The position numbers were made by a program, and so were the translations under genes. From Manihot esculenta (Eukaryota; Streptophyta; Magnoliopsida; Malpighiales; Euphorbiaceae): DNA of 64,000 nucleotides. Location: the NCBI RefSeq assembly GCF_001659605.2, contig NC_035167.2:7725531-7789530 (forward strand), written 5' to 3'. Shown in pieces: positions 44,901 through 57,768 of this stretch. Position 1 is the stretch's first letter. Each line of letters starts with the position of its first letter. The notes under the pieces were generated by a model. It ran no database searches. It worked only from the letters and a program-made list of their open reading frames with translations, and was not told the DNA's origin.

Positions 44901-47207
44901 TGTAACAGCCCGCTTACCGGACCATCACCGGCACTAGGATCCAGATCGGCTTAAGGCCGCCGGGACCCGTAGTAAGCCTACTGTCAACTCTGTGTACCTG
45001 ATAAATCCCATACATGATCACACTTAAGCTTAAAACTGTTACTTACTCTTCTCTATTATATATTTTTTTTTCTTTCTTTGCTTGACTATCTTTTCTTTTC
45101 TTGAAACTTTTCTCATCAACTAAGCCTGGACTATGCATGCTCTGTCTGTATGCACTCGAAGAGTGATACCTGCTATGGTACCATACAGTGACTACAGAGA
45201 TAGAAAGACTACCATGCACCAAGCTTAGCTCATCATCATTACAACATTATCTCAAACATATATAACATAAAAGGATCATGTGCAAAGGGATAACAAGCAC
45301 TAGGGCCAAGCACAATTCTATAACTCACTATAACTTACTATTACATCATTTCTATACATTACATAAACTCTGTACTGTACATCATCATCATGTCCACCAT
45401 TCTATACTATTACATATGCCTTTTACCCTTGCTATCTCTTTCTCTTTCTCTTCTCTGAGGCCCTGAAAAATGGGGTTAGGGAGAGGGATGAGCTGCTAAA
45501 GCCCAGTGAGCGGAATCTATAAAAATCACATTTAAAACATGCTATCATATGATGCATCACTGCACAAACATTTCACATCTCGGATTGGACATGATCCCAA
45601 AACTCCCTCTGTCAGTGCCCGGCCCCCAAAGGAGCTCACACAGGTCTTTCACTAACTACTCATGGTGCCCGACCCTATAAGGGCTCTCACAGGACTCATC
45701 CAAGGTAAATGCCCGGCCCCAAAGGAGCTCACACAGGACATACAATAATGACAGACTTATGGGCTATTGAGATCGCCTCGGTCCAATCCACATATACAAG
45801 TAATAATGCAATGCATCAACTTGGTGAATACTAATGCAAAGCATCCTACATAAACATGGCATTAATGATGCATGAATCATGCTAAAACAGTTCTTAACTT
45901 TTAAAATAAAGTTCTGTTCCACTCACCTCTGTCAACTGCTGAGCAGTCTCTGTAACTCTAACTCTGTGGGCCTCCTTGGTCTCTCGGGTCCGTTCCTACA
46001 CAGGTGGACTCAAATGAGGACCAAACTTACTTAAACATAACTCTTAATATCTCCCCAAAACCCCTCTAAAACATCATAGGCATGCATGGAAAAATGGGCA
46101 AAAGAAGGCTGGACTGGGCACTTTCGGCGGCTGGTTCGGCGGCCGAAACCTCCCTCCAGAGACGAAACTCATGCATGTTCGGCGGCACCTTCGGCGGCCG
46201 AAAGCCTCGTCCAGAGACGAAACTCATGCACTTTCGGCGGCCGAACTCCCTCTTTCGGCGGCCGAAAGTCTCTTTCTCACCCAAAAGCCTAGCTTTCGGG
46301 GGCAAGGTTTGGCAGCCGAAACTGCCTCCACAAGGGGTTCGGCGGCCGAACCTTGCTTCGGCGGCCGAACCTGGATTCTCCAGAAAGGCAGAATCCGAGC
46401 ACAACTCATGCTCTCAGCCTCCAAAATCCTATCAAACACCCATAACATGCATACCAACACTTCTCAACTCACAAAGAACATAACTCATGCATATAGAGGC
46501 CTAAAAACTAGCTCAAGCCTCAAAAACAACAACAAAACTCATAGAAACTCATATGATCAACATATGCTCAAACTCATGTTTATACCCCAAAACATGCCAT
46601 AAAACTCTTTAAAACTCTTAAAACTTGCTTGCAACATAAGGGGAGGTGAGGATCCATGCTTACCTCTTGAAGAACTAGAGGATTGATGATCCAAGCTTGG
46701 AGATGGGGAAAACTCAATCAAAATCTCCAAGTGCTCAACTTTGCTTCCTTTTGCTCAAAACTCTAAAACAAAACTCAAATCAAGTTAAAACATGCAAGAT
46801 TTGAGGAAAACATGAGAAATCACACCAAGGAGAGCTTGAACCTACCTTTGACCCAAAAACAGAGTGTGTACCACTCAAGTCTCGGGCAAAGGGGCTTTTG
46901 TAGTGGCCAACCGACTCTTCCTTCGGCGGCCTAACGTGCATGCGAAACCATGCAACTTTCGGCGGCCGAACTTCACCTTCGGCGGCCGAACCTGGCTTTT
47001 GTCCCCTTGGCCTTTTCATTTCAAAACTCAATTTTCTTAACTCAAAACATGCAAACATGATAAAAACACTTAAAAACATCTTAAAAACCTTAAAAAAAAC
47101 TTTCTTATACCCTTAGGGCAAGCTCCGACATCCTCGAATCCCGACTTCCAACGGAAAATCCGCCGGAATGTAGGAATTCCGATACCGGGGTCTAGCCGGG
47201 TATTACA
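44901..47207 (-). repeat. 3' LTR of element F (left copy)
   Basis: 2307 bp. On the minus strand it runs from TGTAATACCCGG to GCGGGCTGTTACA. It has palindromes of the TTCGGCCGCCGAA type, donor-like AGAGGTAAGC and AGAGGTGAGTGG, and a minisatellite (about 45624-45747) with a different unit, ending in a CCCGGCC motif. Confidence 0.93.
45624..45747 (-). repeat. Three-unit minisatellite, LTR of element F
   Basis: Plus-strand units read TGCCCGGCCCCAAAGG AGCTCACACAGG with small variations. They occupy the same place as the CCAGG/CCTGG minisatellites of A-E but have an unrelated unit. The 5' LTR repeats this at about 53311-53435. Confidence 0.75.
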
Positions 47208-47220
47208 TTCTCCCCCCCTT
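47208..47220 (-). other. Polypurine tract of element F
   Basis: On the minus strand AAGGGGGGGAGAA precedes the 3' LTR, with the GAACATTCG-AGGA-CGAATGTTC stem-loop just upstream (about 47224-47245). Confidence 0.88.
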
Positions 47221-47313
47221 AAGAACATTCGTCCTCGAATGTTCCTCTCTAACTCAAACATACTCATAACACAACATAAGGCACATAAAGAACAAAAGAA
47301 ACTAGAACTAACC

Positions 47314-50300
47314 TCAAAAGAGATGGGGGTACTGTTGGAGCATAGACTCCCTTGTCTCCCAGGTGCACTCTTCGATATTATGGTGGTTCCAGAGGACTTT
47401 CACCATCGGGATCTCCTTGTTCCTTAGCTTTCTGATCTGGGTGTCAATGATCCGCACTGGTTGTTCTACATACGTGAGATCTCCTAGGATCTCCACATCT
47501 GGTTCACTGAGAACCTTACTCGGATCTGACACAAACTTCCTTAGCATCGAAACATGGAAGACTGGATGGATTCTTTCCATAGACATAGGCAAATCAAGCT
47601 TATACGACACATTTCCGACCTTCTGCAAAATCTCAAAAGGTCCAATGTACCGCGGAGCCAGCTTACCTTTCCTCCCAAAACGAACCACCCCTTTCATTGG
47701 AGACACTTTCAACAAGACCAGATCCCCCTCCTCAAACTCTATGTGCTTTCTGCGAACGTCTGCATAGCTCTTCTGCCGACTAACAGCAGTCTTGAGCCTC
47801 TCTCTGATGATGGGCACCACCCTGTTCGTGATCTCTACTAACTCAGGCCCTGCTAGGGACCTTTCTCCAACCTCTTCCCAACAAACTGGTGACCTGCACT
47901 TCCTCCCATACAGAGCTTCATATGGGGCCATCCCTATGCTAGCATGATGACTATTGTTGTAGGCAAACTCCACTAAGGGTAGATGCTGCCTCCAAGATCC
48001 GCCAAAATCTAGCACACACATTCGAAGCATATCTTCTATGGTCTGGATGGTCCTCTCTGACTGTCCGTCAGTCTGTGGATGGAAAGCAGTGCTGAAGTCT
48101 AATCTTGTGCCCATAGCCTCTTGCAGACTTCGCCAAAACCTGGAGGTAAACTGGGGTCCTCTGTCAGACACTATAGAAACAGGAGCCCCATGCAACCTCA
48201 CAACTTCCTCAAGATACACCTGCGCTAGCTTGTCCACAGAGTAGCCACTCCTAACAGGAATGAAGTGAGCAGATTTAGTCAGTCTATCCACAATCACCCA
48301 TATGGAGTCTAGTCTGTTGGACGTCGCCGGTAACCCCACTACAAAATCCATGGCTATGTTCTCCCATTTCCATTCTGGAATCGGCAGTGGGTTAAGCATT
48401 CCAGCCGGCTTCTGGTGCTCTAGCTTCACCCTTTGACATATCTCGCAGGCTGACACAAACTGTGCCACTTCTCTCTTCATTGCTGGCCACCAATACACTC
48501 TCTTCAGATCTTGATACATCTTGGTGGCTCCAGGGTGAATGCTATATCTCGCATTATGAGCTTCCCTCATAATGTCTCCTTTCAAGCTAATGTCATCTGG
48601 TACACATAGTCTATACCCGTAGCGGAGAATCCCTTGGTCGTCGAATCTGAACTCTTCGCTCTTGCCTGACTGAACAGTCCTGGCAATCTTGACCAACACT
48701 GGATCCTCATGTTGTTTCTGAGCCACCTGCTCCAGAAACACGGGTGTAACTTTCATCTGTGCAATCAAAACACCTGTACCAGTTAACTCTAACTGTAGTC
48801 CTTCTTCAACTAACCTGTAGAAGTCCTTCACCACCGGCCTCCTCTCTGCGGTAATGTGAGATAAACTGCCTAGTGATTTCCGGCTCAAGGCATCGGCTAC
48901 AACATTTGCCTTTCCCGGATGATACTGGATCCTGCAATCATAATCACTAAGCAATTCCACCCACCGTCTCTGCCTCAAATTTAACTCTCTCTGACTCAGG
49001 ATGTGCTGTAGGCTCTTATGATCTGTAAAGATCTCACATTTCACCCCATAGAGGTAATGCCTCCACATCTTGAGTGCAAAGATAACAGCTGCCATCTCAA
49101 GATCGTGTGTAGGGTAATTCAGCTCGTGCTTCTTCAACTGTCTAGAAGCATAAGCTATTACTCTGTCATTCTGCATTAACACACAACCTAATCCCACTCG
49201 GGACGCATCACAGAACACTGTGAAGTCTTCATCACTCGTAGGCAGAGCTAAAACCGGTGCTGAAGTTAATCTTGTCTTTAACTCTTCAAAGCTCTCTTCA
49301 CATTGGTCCGACCATGTGAATCTCTGGTTCTTTCTGGTTAATCTGGTCATAGGAGCCGCTATCTTGGAGAAGTCCTGAACGAACCTCCTGTAGTAGCCTG
49401 CCAAACCCAAGAAACTCTTGACCTCTGTCACTGTGGTGGGTCTAGGCCAATTGGCTACAGCTTCTATCTTCTTGGGGTCCACTGCTATACCTTGATCTGA
49501 CACTACATGCCCCAAGAATGAAATGCTCCTTAGCCAGAACTCACACTTGGAGAACTTGGCATATAAACCATGCTCTCTCAAGGTCTGCAGGACTATCCTC
49601 AGATGATGGGCATGCTCCTCTGCATTCCTGGAATACACCAAGATATCATCTATGAAGACAATAACAAAGTGATCCAGGTACTCTCTGAAAACTCGGTTCA
49701 TGAGATCCATGAATGCTGCAGGGGCGTTAGTCAACCCGAACGGCATCACTAAAAACTCATAATGCCCATATCTGGTCCTGAAGGCTGTCTTAGGTACATC
49801 CTCTTCCCTGATTCTCAGCTGATGATAGCCCGATCTCAGATCTATCTTAGAAAAACAACCTGCTCCTGCTAGCTGGTCGAATAGATCATCGATCCTGGGT
49901 AGAGGATACTTATTCTTGGTAGTGACTTTGTTCAACTGCCTGTAGTCGATACAAAGTCTAAGGGAGCCATCCTTTTTCTTGACAAACAACACTGGAGCAC
50001 CCCAGGGTGAGGTACTTGGACGGATGAAACCCTTATCTACCAACTCCTGTAGCTGCTCTTTCAACTCTTTCAGCTCTGCTGGTGCCATCCTGTAGGGAGG
50101 AATAGAGATCGGTCTGGTACCAGGCACTAACTCTATCTCGAACTCTATTTCCCTATCAGGTGGTAGTCCTGGAAGCTCATCTGGAAACACATCTGGGAAC
50201 TCTCTGACTACGGGCACTGAACTAGGGTCCCTAACCTGACTGTCTAGCTCTCTCACATGAGCTAGATATCCCTGACATCCCCTCCTGAGCAACCTACGAG

Positions 50301-52302
50301 CCTGTAGGGCTGATATCAGACCTCTAGGCGTGCCCCTCCTGTCTCCTCTGAAGACAAACTCAGATCCATCCTCATCTCTGAACTTAACTACCTTGTCTCT
50401 GCAGTCCAAGGTAGCACCATATGCAGATAGCCAATCCATCCCTAGAATGACGTCAAAATCTGTCAACTCTAGAACCACAAGGTCAGCTGGAAGGCATCTA
50501 CCATCTATAAACACTGGACTATGTCGACAGACTGTCTCTGCCAACGATGGATCACACTTAGGGCCACTGACCCATAGGGGACACTCTAACCCAGACGTCA
50601 TCAAACCCACTCTCTCTATGGCTCTGGGAGCAACAAAGGAATGTGAAGCACCAGGGTCTAACAAAGCATACACCTCAGAACACCCAATGAGGAGATTACC
50701 TGACACCACGGTGTTAGAAGTGTTTGCCTCCTGCTGTGTCATCGTGAAAATCCGCGCCGGAGCTGACGGACCTCCACCTCGGGGACCCGCAGATGAAGAG
50801 GCTGACCCTCTCCCTCTGCCTCTGCCCTGCGTCATCACTGACACTGGTGGCTGTGGCATGCTAGCTGGAGCTGTCTGCTGGGATGGTGCCGTGAAAGATG
50901 CCTGAGGGCACTCACGAGCCATGTGTCCCTCCTGGCCGCACCTGTAACATCCTGTAATCCCCAAACGACAAACTCCTCTGTGCGCCTTACCGCACCGACC
51001 ACACACTGGCACCTCTGAGCCTGAACTCATGCCACTGCCTAATCCCAGACCTGCTTTAATCTTATTCCAGAACTTATTCTTCCTCGACTTCTGCGTGGAA
51101 CCACTCCACTTCTTACCACTGGAAGTTGCTGCACCCTGTGAAGAGGGATCTGACTTACCCCTACCTGGGGTCTTAGAACCAGAAGACTGTGCCGGCTGCT
51201 GTTTCACTGTACCCTGTATAATGGCACTAGCCTCCATCCTCCGTGCTAAATCCACCACGGTGTGGAAACTCTCCCTCTCGGCTGCATGGATCAAAGAGGA
51301 ATACCTGGAATGCAGTTTCATAGCATACCTCCTAGCCTTTTTCTGTTCCGTATCATAGGCCTGTCCTGCATACCGCAGCAACTCCAGAAACCTGTCAGTA
51401 AACTCATCAATACTCATATCCTCTGTCTGCTTGAGCTGCTCAAACTCTATCATCTTTAGCTCTTTCGAACTATCTGGAAATGCCCATCCGGCAAACTCAT
51501 TAGCAAACTCCTCCCAAGACATGTTATCCAACCTAGGGTCCACATAGACGCCAAACCATTCCTTCGCCTTCTTACATTTTAAAGTGAACCCTGCCATCTG
51601 AATGGCTCTGGTATCATCTGCCCCTAACTCATCTGCTATCATCTTGACTGCTTTAATGTACTCAAACGGATCATCTCCTGATTGGTACTTAGGAGCATCT
51701 AACTTTAGGTAATCAGTCATCTTTACCTTGCTCCTCACAGATGGGCCAGGTTGAGGTGTTTGGATAACTGGGGCTTCTGGTTGTACCACTGGTGGTGGTG
51801 GGGGAGGTGCAGAACTTTCTGGTGTAGAGTATGCTGGACTGGGGTAAAAAGGCGAGGGTGGATACATGGGATATGGTGGATATGGGGGGTAATACGGTGG
51901 ATAAGGCATATATGTGGGATATGGGTGAAAACTCGGATAATCCGATGTACCTCCCATCGAATATCCTGGGCCCTGTGGGTAGGGCTGATAGTGGGGTGGA
52001 TAACCATACCCCGAGGCCTGACCGCCTCCCTGTGATGATCCCACATCCTCCTCTGTAGTGCCAACACCTAACCCTCCATCCCTTCTTGGATCCACATCCA
52101 TCTCTTCCCTTGTATCACTTGATCTTCTTCTCTGTTCTGTCTCCCTCCTGCTTTCATCAAAAGACCTTCTAGGGTCCCTTGATGATCTTTCTCTGCCTGC
52201 CCTTTGGGACATAGCTCTTGGCAAAGCAGGGGGACGCCCTTCCATACCCTCATTCTCGGGCGGAGCTCCAGTCAATCTAGCTGATCGACGGGTTCCTCTC
52301 AT
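47314..52302 (-). CDS. Intact Gag-Pol polyprotein of element F (1662 aa)
   Basis: This polyprotein would package, reverse-transcribe and integrate the element. I start it at [10 protein letters not shown] (52302), the start conserved in all copies; the frame stays open further upstream. Residues 1-100 are Arg/Ser-rich and acidic by turns, 101-180 form a Pro/Tyr-rich tract with PPYY, and the gag core begins near 195. The CCHC knuckle [14 protein letters not shown] is at 452-465, protease DPGAS at 549-553, reverse transcriptase FIDD at 883-886, and an RNase H catalytic Asp at 1032. The integrase zinc region is near 1240-1290, the catalytic triad is D1319, D1380 and E1416 (35 residues between the last two), and the chromodomain occupies about 1610-1662. 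Length and order are those of the Del/Tekay clade. Every catalytic motif I checked is present. Confidence 0.95.
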   Translation of the reverse strand: MRGTRRSARLTGAPPENEGMEGRPPALPRAMSQRAGRERSSRDPRRSFDESRRETEQRRRSSDTREEMDVDPRRDGGLGVGTTEEDVGSSQGGGQASGYGYPPHYQPYPQGPGYSMGGTSDYPSFHPYPTYMPYPPYYPPYPPYPMYPPSPFYPSPAYSTPESSAPPPPPPVVQPEAPVIQTPQPGPSVRSKVKMTDYLKLDAPKYQSGDDPFEYIKAVKMIADELGADDTRAIQMAGFTLKCKKAKEWFGVYVDPRLDNMSWEEFANEFAGWAFPDSSKELKMIEFEQLKQTEDMSIDEFTDRFLELLRYAGQAYDTEQKKARRYAMKLHSRYSSLIHAAERESFHTVVDLARRMEASAIIQGTVKQQPAQSSGSKTPGRGKSDPSSQGAATSSGKKWSGSTQKSRKNKFWNKIKAGLGLGSGMSSGSEVPVCGRCGKAHRGVCRLGITGCYRCGQEGHMARECPQASFTAPSQQTAPASMPQPPVSVMTQGRGRGRGSASSSAGPRGGGPSAPARIFTMTQQEANTSNTVVSGNLLIGCSEVYALLDPGASHSFVAPRAIERVGLMTSGLECPLWVSGPKCDPSLAETVCRHSPVFIDGRCLPADLVVLELTDFDVILGMDWLSAYGATLDCRDKVVKFRDEDGSEFVFRGDRRGTPRGLISALQARRLLRRGCQGYLAHVRELDSQVRDPSSVPVVREFPDVFPDELPGLPPDREIEFEIELVPGTRPISIPPYRMAPAELKELKEQLQELVDKGFIRPSTSPWGAPVLFVKKKDGSLRLCIDYRQLNKVTTKNKYPLPRIDDLFDQLAGAGCFSKIDLRSGYHQLRIREEDVPKTAFRTRYGHYEFLVMPFGLTNAPAAFMDLMNRVFREYLDHFVIVFIDDILVYSRNAEEHAHHLRIVLQTLREHGLYAKFSKCEFWLRSISFLGHVVSDQGIAVDPKKIEAVANWPRPTTVTEVKSFLGLAGYYRRFVQDFSKIAAPMTRLTRKNQRFTWSDQCEESFEELKTRLTSAPVLALPTSDEDFTVFCDASRVGLGCVLMQNDRVIAYASRQLKKHELNYPTHDLEMAAVIFALKMWRHYLYGVKCEIFTDHKSLQHILSQRELNLRQRRWVELLSDYDCRIQYHPGKANVVADALSRKSLGSLSHITAERRPVVKDFYRLVEEGLQLELTGTGVLIAQMKVTPVFLEQVAQKQHEDPVLVKIARTVQSGKSEEFRFDDQGILRYGYRLCVPDDISLKGDIMREAHNARYSIHPGATKMYQDLKRVYWWPAMKREVAQFVSACEICQRVKLEHQKPAGMLNPLPIPEWKWENIAMDFVVGLPATSNRLDSIWVIVDRLTKSAHFIPVRSGYSVDKLAQVYLEEVVRLHGAPVSIVSDRGPQFTSRFWRSLQEAMGTRLDFSTAFHPQTDGQSERTIQTIEDMLRMCVLDFGGSWRQHLPLVEFAYNNSHHASIGMAPYEALYGRKCRSPVCWEEVGERSLAGPELVEITNRVVPIIRERLKTAVSRQKSYADVRRKHIEFEEGDLVLLKVSPMKGVVRFGRKGKLAPRYIGPFEILQKVGNVSYKLDLPMSMERIHPVFHVSMLRKFVSDPSKVLSEPDVEILGDLTYVEQPVRIIDTQIRKLRNKEIPMVKVLWNHHNIEECTWETRESMLQQYPHLF

Positions 52303-52310
52303 CTTAGCTT

Positions 52311-52313
52311 CTG
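52311..52313 (-). promoter_or_regulatory. Splice-acceptor-like site before gag (element F)
   Basis: On the minus strand TATGTTTTCAG lies 8 nt before the gag ATG. The T run is shorter than in the other elements, but the position is the same. Confidence 0.42.
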
Positions 52314-52573
52314 AAAACATAACATGAACTTTAGCATCATAGGATCCATGTAACAACATGAACCCTCAACTCATAACATAGCATATCATAGCATATCATT
52401 AAATGCACATGCATAAAATCATGGCATTACACATCAAGACAGGACTCAACATCCTATCCTAGTGGACATGATCTTCCTATTGTGCTTGCCCTCTAAAACA
52501 ACCTCTTTCCGATGTGAGATCTCTCTAATCCCTGAGCATTTGAGCTCAGCACACCGTACTCTAGAGGCCCTAT

Positions 52574-52586
52574 GCTCTGATACCAA
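52574..52586 (-). other. Primer-binding site of element F (initiator-Met tRNA)
   Basis: On the minus strand GATTGGTATCAGAGC follows the 5' LTR; TGGTATCAGAGC is complementary to the initiator-Met tRNA 3' end. Confidence 0.87.
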
Positions 52587-52588
52587 TC

Positions 52589-54896
52589 TGTAACAGCCCG
52601 CTTACCGGACCATCACCGGCACTAGGATCCAGATCGGCTTAAGGCCGCCGGGACCCGTAGTAAGCCTACTGTCAACTCTGTGTACCTGATAAATCCCATA
52701 CATGATCACACTTAAGCTTAAAACTGTTACTTACTCTTCTCTATTATATATTTTTTTTTTCTTTCTTTGCTTGACTATCTTTTCTTTTCTTGAAACTTTT
52801 CTCATCAACTAAGCCTGGACTATGCATGCTCTGTCTGTATGCACTCGAAGAGTGATACCTGCTATGGTACCATACAGTGACTACAGAGATAGAAAGACTA
52901 CCATGCACCAAGCTTAGCTCATCATCATTACAACATTATCTCAAACATATATAACATAAAAGGATCATGTGCAAAGGGATAACAAGCACTAGGGCCAAGC
53001 ACAATTCTATAACTCACTATAACTTACTATTACATCATTTCTATACATTACATAAACTCTGTACTGTACATCATCATCATGTCCACCATTCTATACTATT
53101 ACATATGCCTTTTACCCTTGCTATCTCTTTCTCTTTCTCTTCTCTGAGGCCCTGAAAAATGGGGTTAGGGAGAGGGATGAGCTGCTAAAGCCCAGTGAGC
53201 GGAATCTATAAAAATCACATTTAAAACATGCTATCATATGATGCATCACTGCACAAACATTTCACATCTCGGATTGGACATGATCCCAAAACTCCCTCTG
53301 TCAGTGCCCGGCCCCCAAAGGAGCTCACACAGGTCTTTCACTAACTACTCATGGTGCCCGACCCTATAAGGGCTCTCACAGGACTCATCCAAGGTAAATG
53401 CCCGGCCCCAAAGGAGCTCACACAGGACATACAATAATGACAGACTTATGGGCTATTGAGATCGCCTCGGTCCAATCCACATATACAAGTAATAATGCAA
53501 TGCATCAACTTGGTGAATACTAATGCAAAGCATCCTACATAAACATGGCATTAATGATGCATGAATCATGCTAAAACAGTTCTTAACTTTTAAAATAAAG
53601 TTCTGTTCCACTCACCTCTGTCAACTGCTGAGCAGTCTCTGTAACTCTAACTCTGTGGGCCTCCTTGGTCTCTCGGGTCCGTTCCTACACAGGTGGACTC
53701 AAATGAGGACCAAACTTACTTAAACATAACTCTTAATATCTCCCCAAAACCCCTCTAAAACATCATAGGCATGCATGGAAAAATGGGCAAAAGAAGGCTG
53801 GACTGGGCACTTTCGGCGGCTGGTTCGGCGGCCGAAACCTCCCTCCAGAGACGAAACTCATGCATGTTCGGCGGCACCTTCGGCGGCCGAAAGCCTCGTC
53901 CAGAGACGAAACTCATGCACTTTCGGCGGCCGAACTCCCTCTTTCGGCGGCCGAAAGTCTCTTTCTCACCCAAAAGCCTAGCTTTCGGGGGCAAGGTTTG
54001 GCAGCCGAAACTGCCTCCACAAGGGGTTCGGCGGCCGAACCTTGCTTCGGCGGCCGAACCTGGATTCTCCAGAAAGGCAGAATCCGAGCACAACTCATGC
54101 TCTCAGCCTCCAAAATCCTATCAAACACCCATAACATGCATACCAACACTTCTCAACTCACAAAGAACATAACTCATGCATATAGAGGCCTAAAAACTAG
54201 CTCAAGCCTCAAAAACAACAACAAAACTCATAGAAACTCATATGATCAACATATGCTCAAACTCATGTTTATACCCCAAAACATGCCATAAAACTCTTTA
54301 AAACTCTTAAAACTTGCTTGCAACATAAGGGGAGGTGAGGATCCATGCTTACCTCTTGAAGAACTAGAGGATTGATGATCCAAGCTTGGAGATGGGGAAA
54401 ACTCAATCAAAATCTCCAAGTGCTCAACTTTGCTTCCTTTTGCTCAAAACTCTAAAACAAAACTCAAATCAAGTTAAAACATGCAAGATTTGAGGAAAAC
54501 ATGAGAAATCACACCAAGGAGAGCTTGAACCTACCTTTGACCCAAAAACAGAGTGTGTACCACTCAAGTCTCGGGCAAAGGGGCTTTTGTAGTGGCCAAC
54601 CGACTCTTCCTTCGGCGGCCTAACGTGCATGCGAAACCATGCAACTTTCGGCGGCCGAACTTCACCTTCGGCGGCCGAACCTGGCTTTTGTCCCCTTGGC
54701 CTTTTCATTTCAAAACTCAATTTTCTTAACTCAAAACATGCAAACATGATAAAAACACTTAAAAACATCTTAAAAACCTTAAAAAAAACTTTCTTATACC
54801 CTTAGGGCAAGCTCCGACATCCTCGAATCCCGACTTCCAACGGAAAATCCGCCGGAATGTAGGAATTCCGATACCGGGGTCTAGCCGGGTATTACA
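52589..54896 (-). repeat. 5' LTR of element F (right copy)
   Basis: 2308 bp, the partner of 44901-47207. I see no substitutions between them in a line-by-line reading. The position of the promoter holds only CTACAAAAG (54584-54592, minus strand) in place of the TATAAAA of C, D and E. Confidence 0.93.
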
Positions 54897-54901
54897 AATA
54901 T
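54897..54901 (+). other. Target-site duplication AATAT, right copy (element F)
   Basis: Partner of 44896-44900. Confidence 0.93.
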
Positions 54902-56940
54902 ATAGGATATATACTTTTCTTTTTAGGAGACAGAAGATAACACAATAATTTGAAGACATTAATGATAATCATCGCGAAAGGCATATGGTCTTAGCTCTCA
55001 GTCTTTAATAATTTATTCTCATTTCGCTTCATCTTTTACATCTATTGCATCTTTACTGATAGTTAAAACACAAAATGCTATTTTAACGCAACAAGTAAAT
55101 GATTTATAGCAAGAAATTAAGAATGGTTAAAAAGAGAGGGAGGAACTCGTGAATGAAATTAAAAATAGTAAATAAGAAGGGAAGTGATGAATGAGATAAA
55201 GAATGAAGTAAGAAATGAGATAAAGAATGAGTTAAATAAATTAAAGTTCTATTTGATGGAGCATATGCAGGCTTCATGATGGAATAAATTGTCAGATTAG
55301 TGAGTGGTTTGTCAACGCCTCCACACAGTTTATTATACTTTATTTTATAATTAGTCAAATAAATTTTAGCATATTAAAATTAAGTTAGATTTTAAATGAA
55401 GTATTTTATTAAATATTTAGTGTTGTAATAAAATTAAATTTTATAAATTATTTTTTATAATATTTATTTAATTTTTATTCAATATTTGTTGAAACAGATT
55501 GAGTATTTATTAATATAAATTGAATATTTATTGATATAAATTGAATATGTAAAAATTTTATAATTTTATTTTTTTTAGATTATAATAATTTTACCAACCA
55601 AATAAATTAACGGTAAAATATTTTAATCGCTAATTATTTTAATAATCAATATTTTATTGACGTTGAATTATTGTCGTTTATATTATTTTTAATTTGTAGT
55701 TAATATTATATTTATTAAAAATAATATAAAAAATAAAATATTTATTGGTAATTAACATCAATATATTACTGATATCTATAATGATTAATAAAATTAAAAA
55801 TTCTTTAAAATTATATTCACGAAATATTGTATTGGTAATAGCGTCATTATTTATCAAATTAAAGCTTATAAATATAGAATTATTGATAAATTAATAAGTA
55901 ATTAAGGAGAGAAAATAACAACATTGTTAATAACAAGAAAAGAAATTAGCGACCAAAATACAAACAATTAACATGCTATCATTATTTTAATAACTCTATT
56001 TGCCAATGAAATTTTAATTTTTAATCCAGAAATCGATTAGTAAATAATAAACAGGTGAAATATAGTTCTTCAGTATGATATAATTTTTGAATAACATGTG
56101 ATAATAATAAAATTTATTATTAGTAATAAGATACAAATTAATTAGTCAGCTAATATATCAGGTCCAAATTAAAATTGAAATTTTCTTTTAAATGAAGAGG
56201 GTTATCCAAATTAAATTAACTAAATTTTAGTATTAAACTAATTATTTTGCTGGGAGCTGTCCACTTCAACTCCCGTCAAAATCAATTATATATAAAAAAA
56301 TTAATAATTATAAAAAAATTAATAATTATAAAATTAATCATTATGCTACAGCATTGTGACCGTTATTCTCTACTAACATGGTTAATGCAAATATTAGGAT
56401 TAATATAATTAAAAAATTTAATAAATATGTTAATATTGAAAAATATAATTGCATACAAAATTGAATGGTATGAGTTTCTTCTCACTTAATTTAAAATTTA
56501 AATTTAAATTTTAAATACGGAATACTTTTAAAAATTAAAAAAAAAATACTTTATTCACTTAATAAGTCTGTTCAGCATGAATTCAAATCGTTGGGCATGA
56601 ATTCAAGATAATCGAATTAATAAATTTTGAATACCAAATTTATCATTTAAAATATCATATATTCCTCAATTGTTTTTAAAAAATAATAAGCAATATGTCA
56701 TGTCAAATTTTATGAAAGATTTAATTTTCTATGTAGATATAAATAGATTCTGATCTTTTTGGATGTAGATATAAAGATTTAATTTACTATAACATGTGTT
56801 TTTAGTATATTTCATTTTTCCATAGTAAGTACATATTTTATTGTTTTAACTTTCAATATCAAATTTTCTATTGTTATTATCAGTATTTTTGCTATAGACA
56901 AATTTCTAATAGTCACGTGAATCATGAGTATCTTAGATTA
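54902..56940. other. AT-rich intergenic DNA, no gene recognised
   Basis: The plus strand at about 55080-55285 could encode broken Lys/Asn/Glu-rich, coiled-coil-like pieces ending in LMEHMQAS, perhaps an old gag or transposase remnant, but the frame is full of stops. The region 55390-56940 is above roughly 75% A+T with many short direct and inverted AT repeats. I see no motif that names an element. Confidence 0.5.
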
Positions 56941-56949
56941 AGAAATAAT

Positions 56950-57600
56950 CCCTATAGACATTTGTCTTTCTTGTTGAACTATTAAGGAGAATACCTTATT
57001 AATTGATGGCAGAGGTTCTATCAATATAATATGAGATTTCACGTTATTGAATTATTCATTTAGCCCCTTCAAGAATCTTATTACATAATTATTTTGCTTA
57101 TAAATGTTAACTGTACTTAGAGCACCATAATTACATTTAATAGTGCAACACTGTGGAATAGGCCTAAACTTATCCAATTCATCCCATAAGATCTTTAAAT
57201 GTGTAAATTAATTTATTACAAAAAATTCACCTTGTTTAAATGCATAGTTTTCTTCTTAAAGATAAAAAATTCGATAAACATCTTCTTGAGAGAACCTGTC
57301 CTTCAAATCTCTCAAAAAATATATTGTTGTATCCAAATAATGCTCTTGGCTATCGACTATGACAAAAAATGTGTAATCTATAATACTACTGTAGTATTGC
57401 ATCTTTACCAAACATGAAGCATTAAATCTGTGTTTGCTGGCTTTGGAAGTGTTTTATTTATAAATTTCACCTTATTCTTAGATTGAAGAGGCATAGTCAT
57501 GGTCACACCCATAAATGATTTTTTAGTCCAGATAGTATTGGAGATACAAGAACTAATGCAGGATTTTTGTTAGGATAAACAAATCTAGGTTAGAAGGGTT
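56950..57600 (-). pseudogene. Degenerate Ty1/copia gag
   Basis: Read on the minus strand in shifting frames, the order of motifs is that of plant copia gag: PALVLVSPILSGLKNHLW, then MPLQSKNKVKFINKTLPKP, LKDRFSQEDVYRIF, LKILWDELDKFRPIP, YVIRFLKGLNE and EPLPSINKVFSLIVQQERQ. Stops and frameshifts separate them, so the copy is old and dead. No protease or polymerase follows to the left. The adjacent primer-site-like sequence and LTR edge to the right fit the same element. Confidence 0.82.
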
Positions 57601-57745
57601 AGTAAAGTGATCTAATAGTTGACTACTAGAGATAGCCGTTGGAAAGATCAAGAAAAAATTAAAAAAAATAATAATAAAAAAAAAAGAGAAAGGTAGAAAG
57701 AAAAAAAAAAGTTTCACGAGAATAAAACTTGGAGCAGCAATCTCG

Positions 57746-57757
57746 CTTTGATATCAT
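57746..57757 (-). other. Decayed primer-binding site of the copia relic
   Basis: On the minus strand TGATATCAAAGC resembles the initiator-Met primer site TGGTATCAGAGC with two G-to-A changes. It lies between the LTR edge and gag in the expected order. Confidence 0.6.
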
Positions 57758-57768
57758 AATAAGAAAAT

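Larger units (their letters stand above)
44901..54896 (-). mobile_element. Element F: complete, apparently intact chromovirus
   Basis: F is 9996 bp with 5-bp duplications, two LTRs of 2307 and 2308 bp that I can distinguish only by a T-run (9 or 10), a primer site, an uninterrupted Gag-Pol and a polypurine tract. It belongs to a different LTR subfamily from A-E (LTR 3' end GCGGGCTGTTACA) but to the same Del/Tekay clade. It sits in AT-rich DNA rather than in another element. It has every part needed for autonomous retrotransposition. Confidence 0.95.

Noticed and set aside
55104..55358. 84-codon open frame on the minus strand, Ser/Leu/Phe-rich
   Set aside because: The complementary strand shows a repetitive Lys/Asn/Glu pattern that explains it; no signal or membrane protein family is recognisable.
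55600..56100. Possible CACTA-type (En/Spm) terminal sequence, from words such as TTAGCGACC and TCGCTAATTA
   Set aside because: No CACTA ends, no ordered subterminal repeats and no transposase could be found.
57199..57417. 72-codon open frame on the plus strand
   Set aside because: It is the antisense of the degenerate copia gag.
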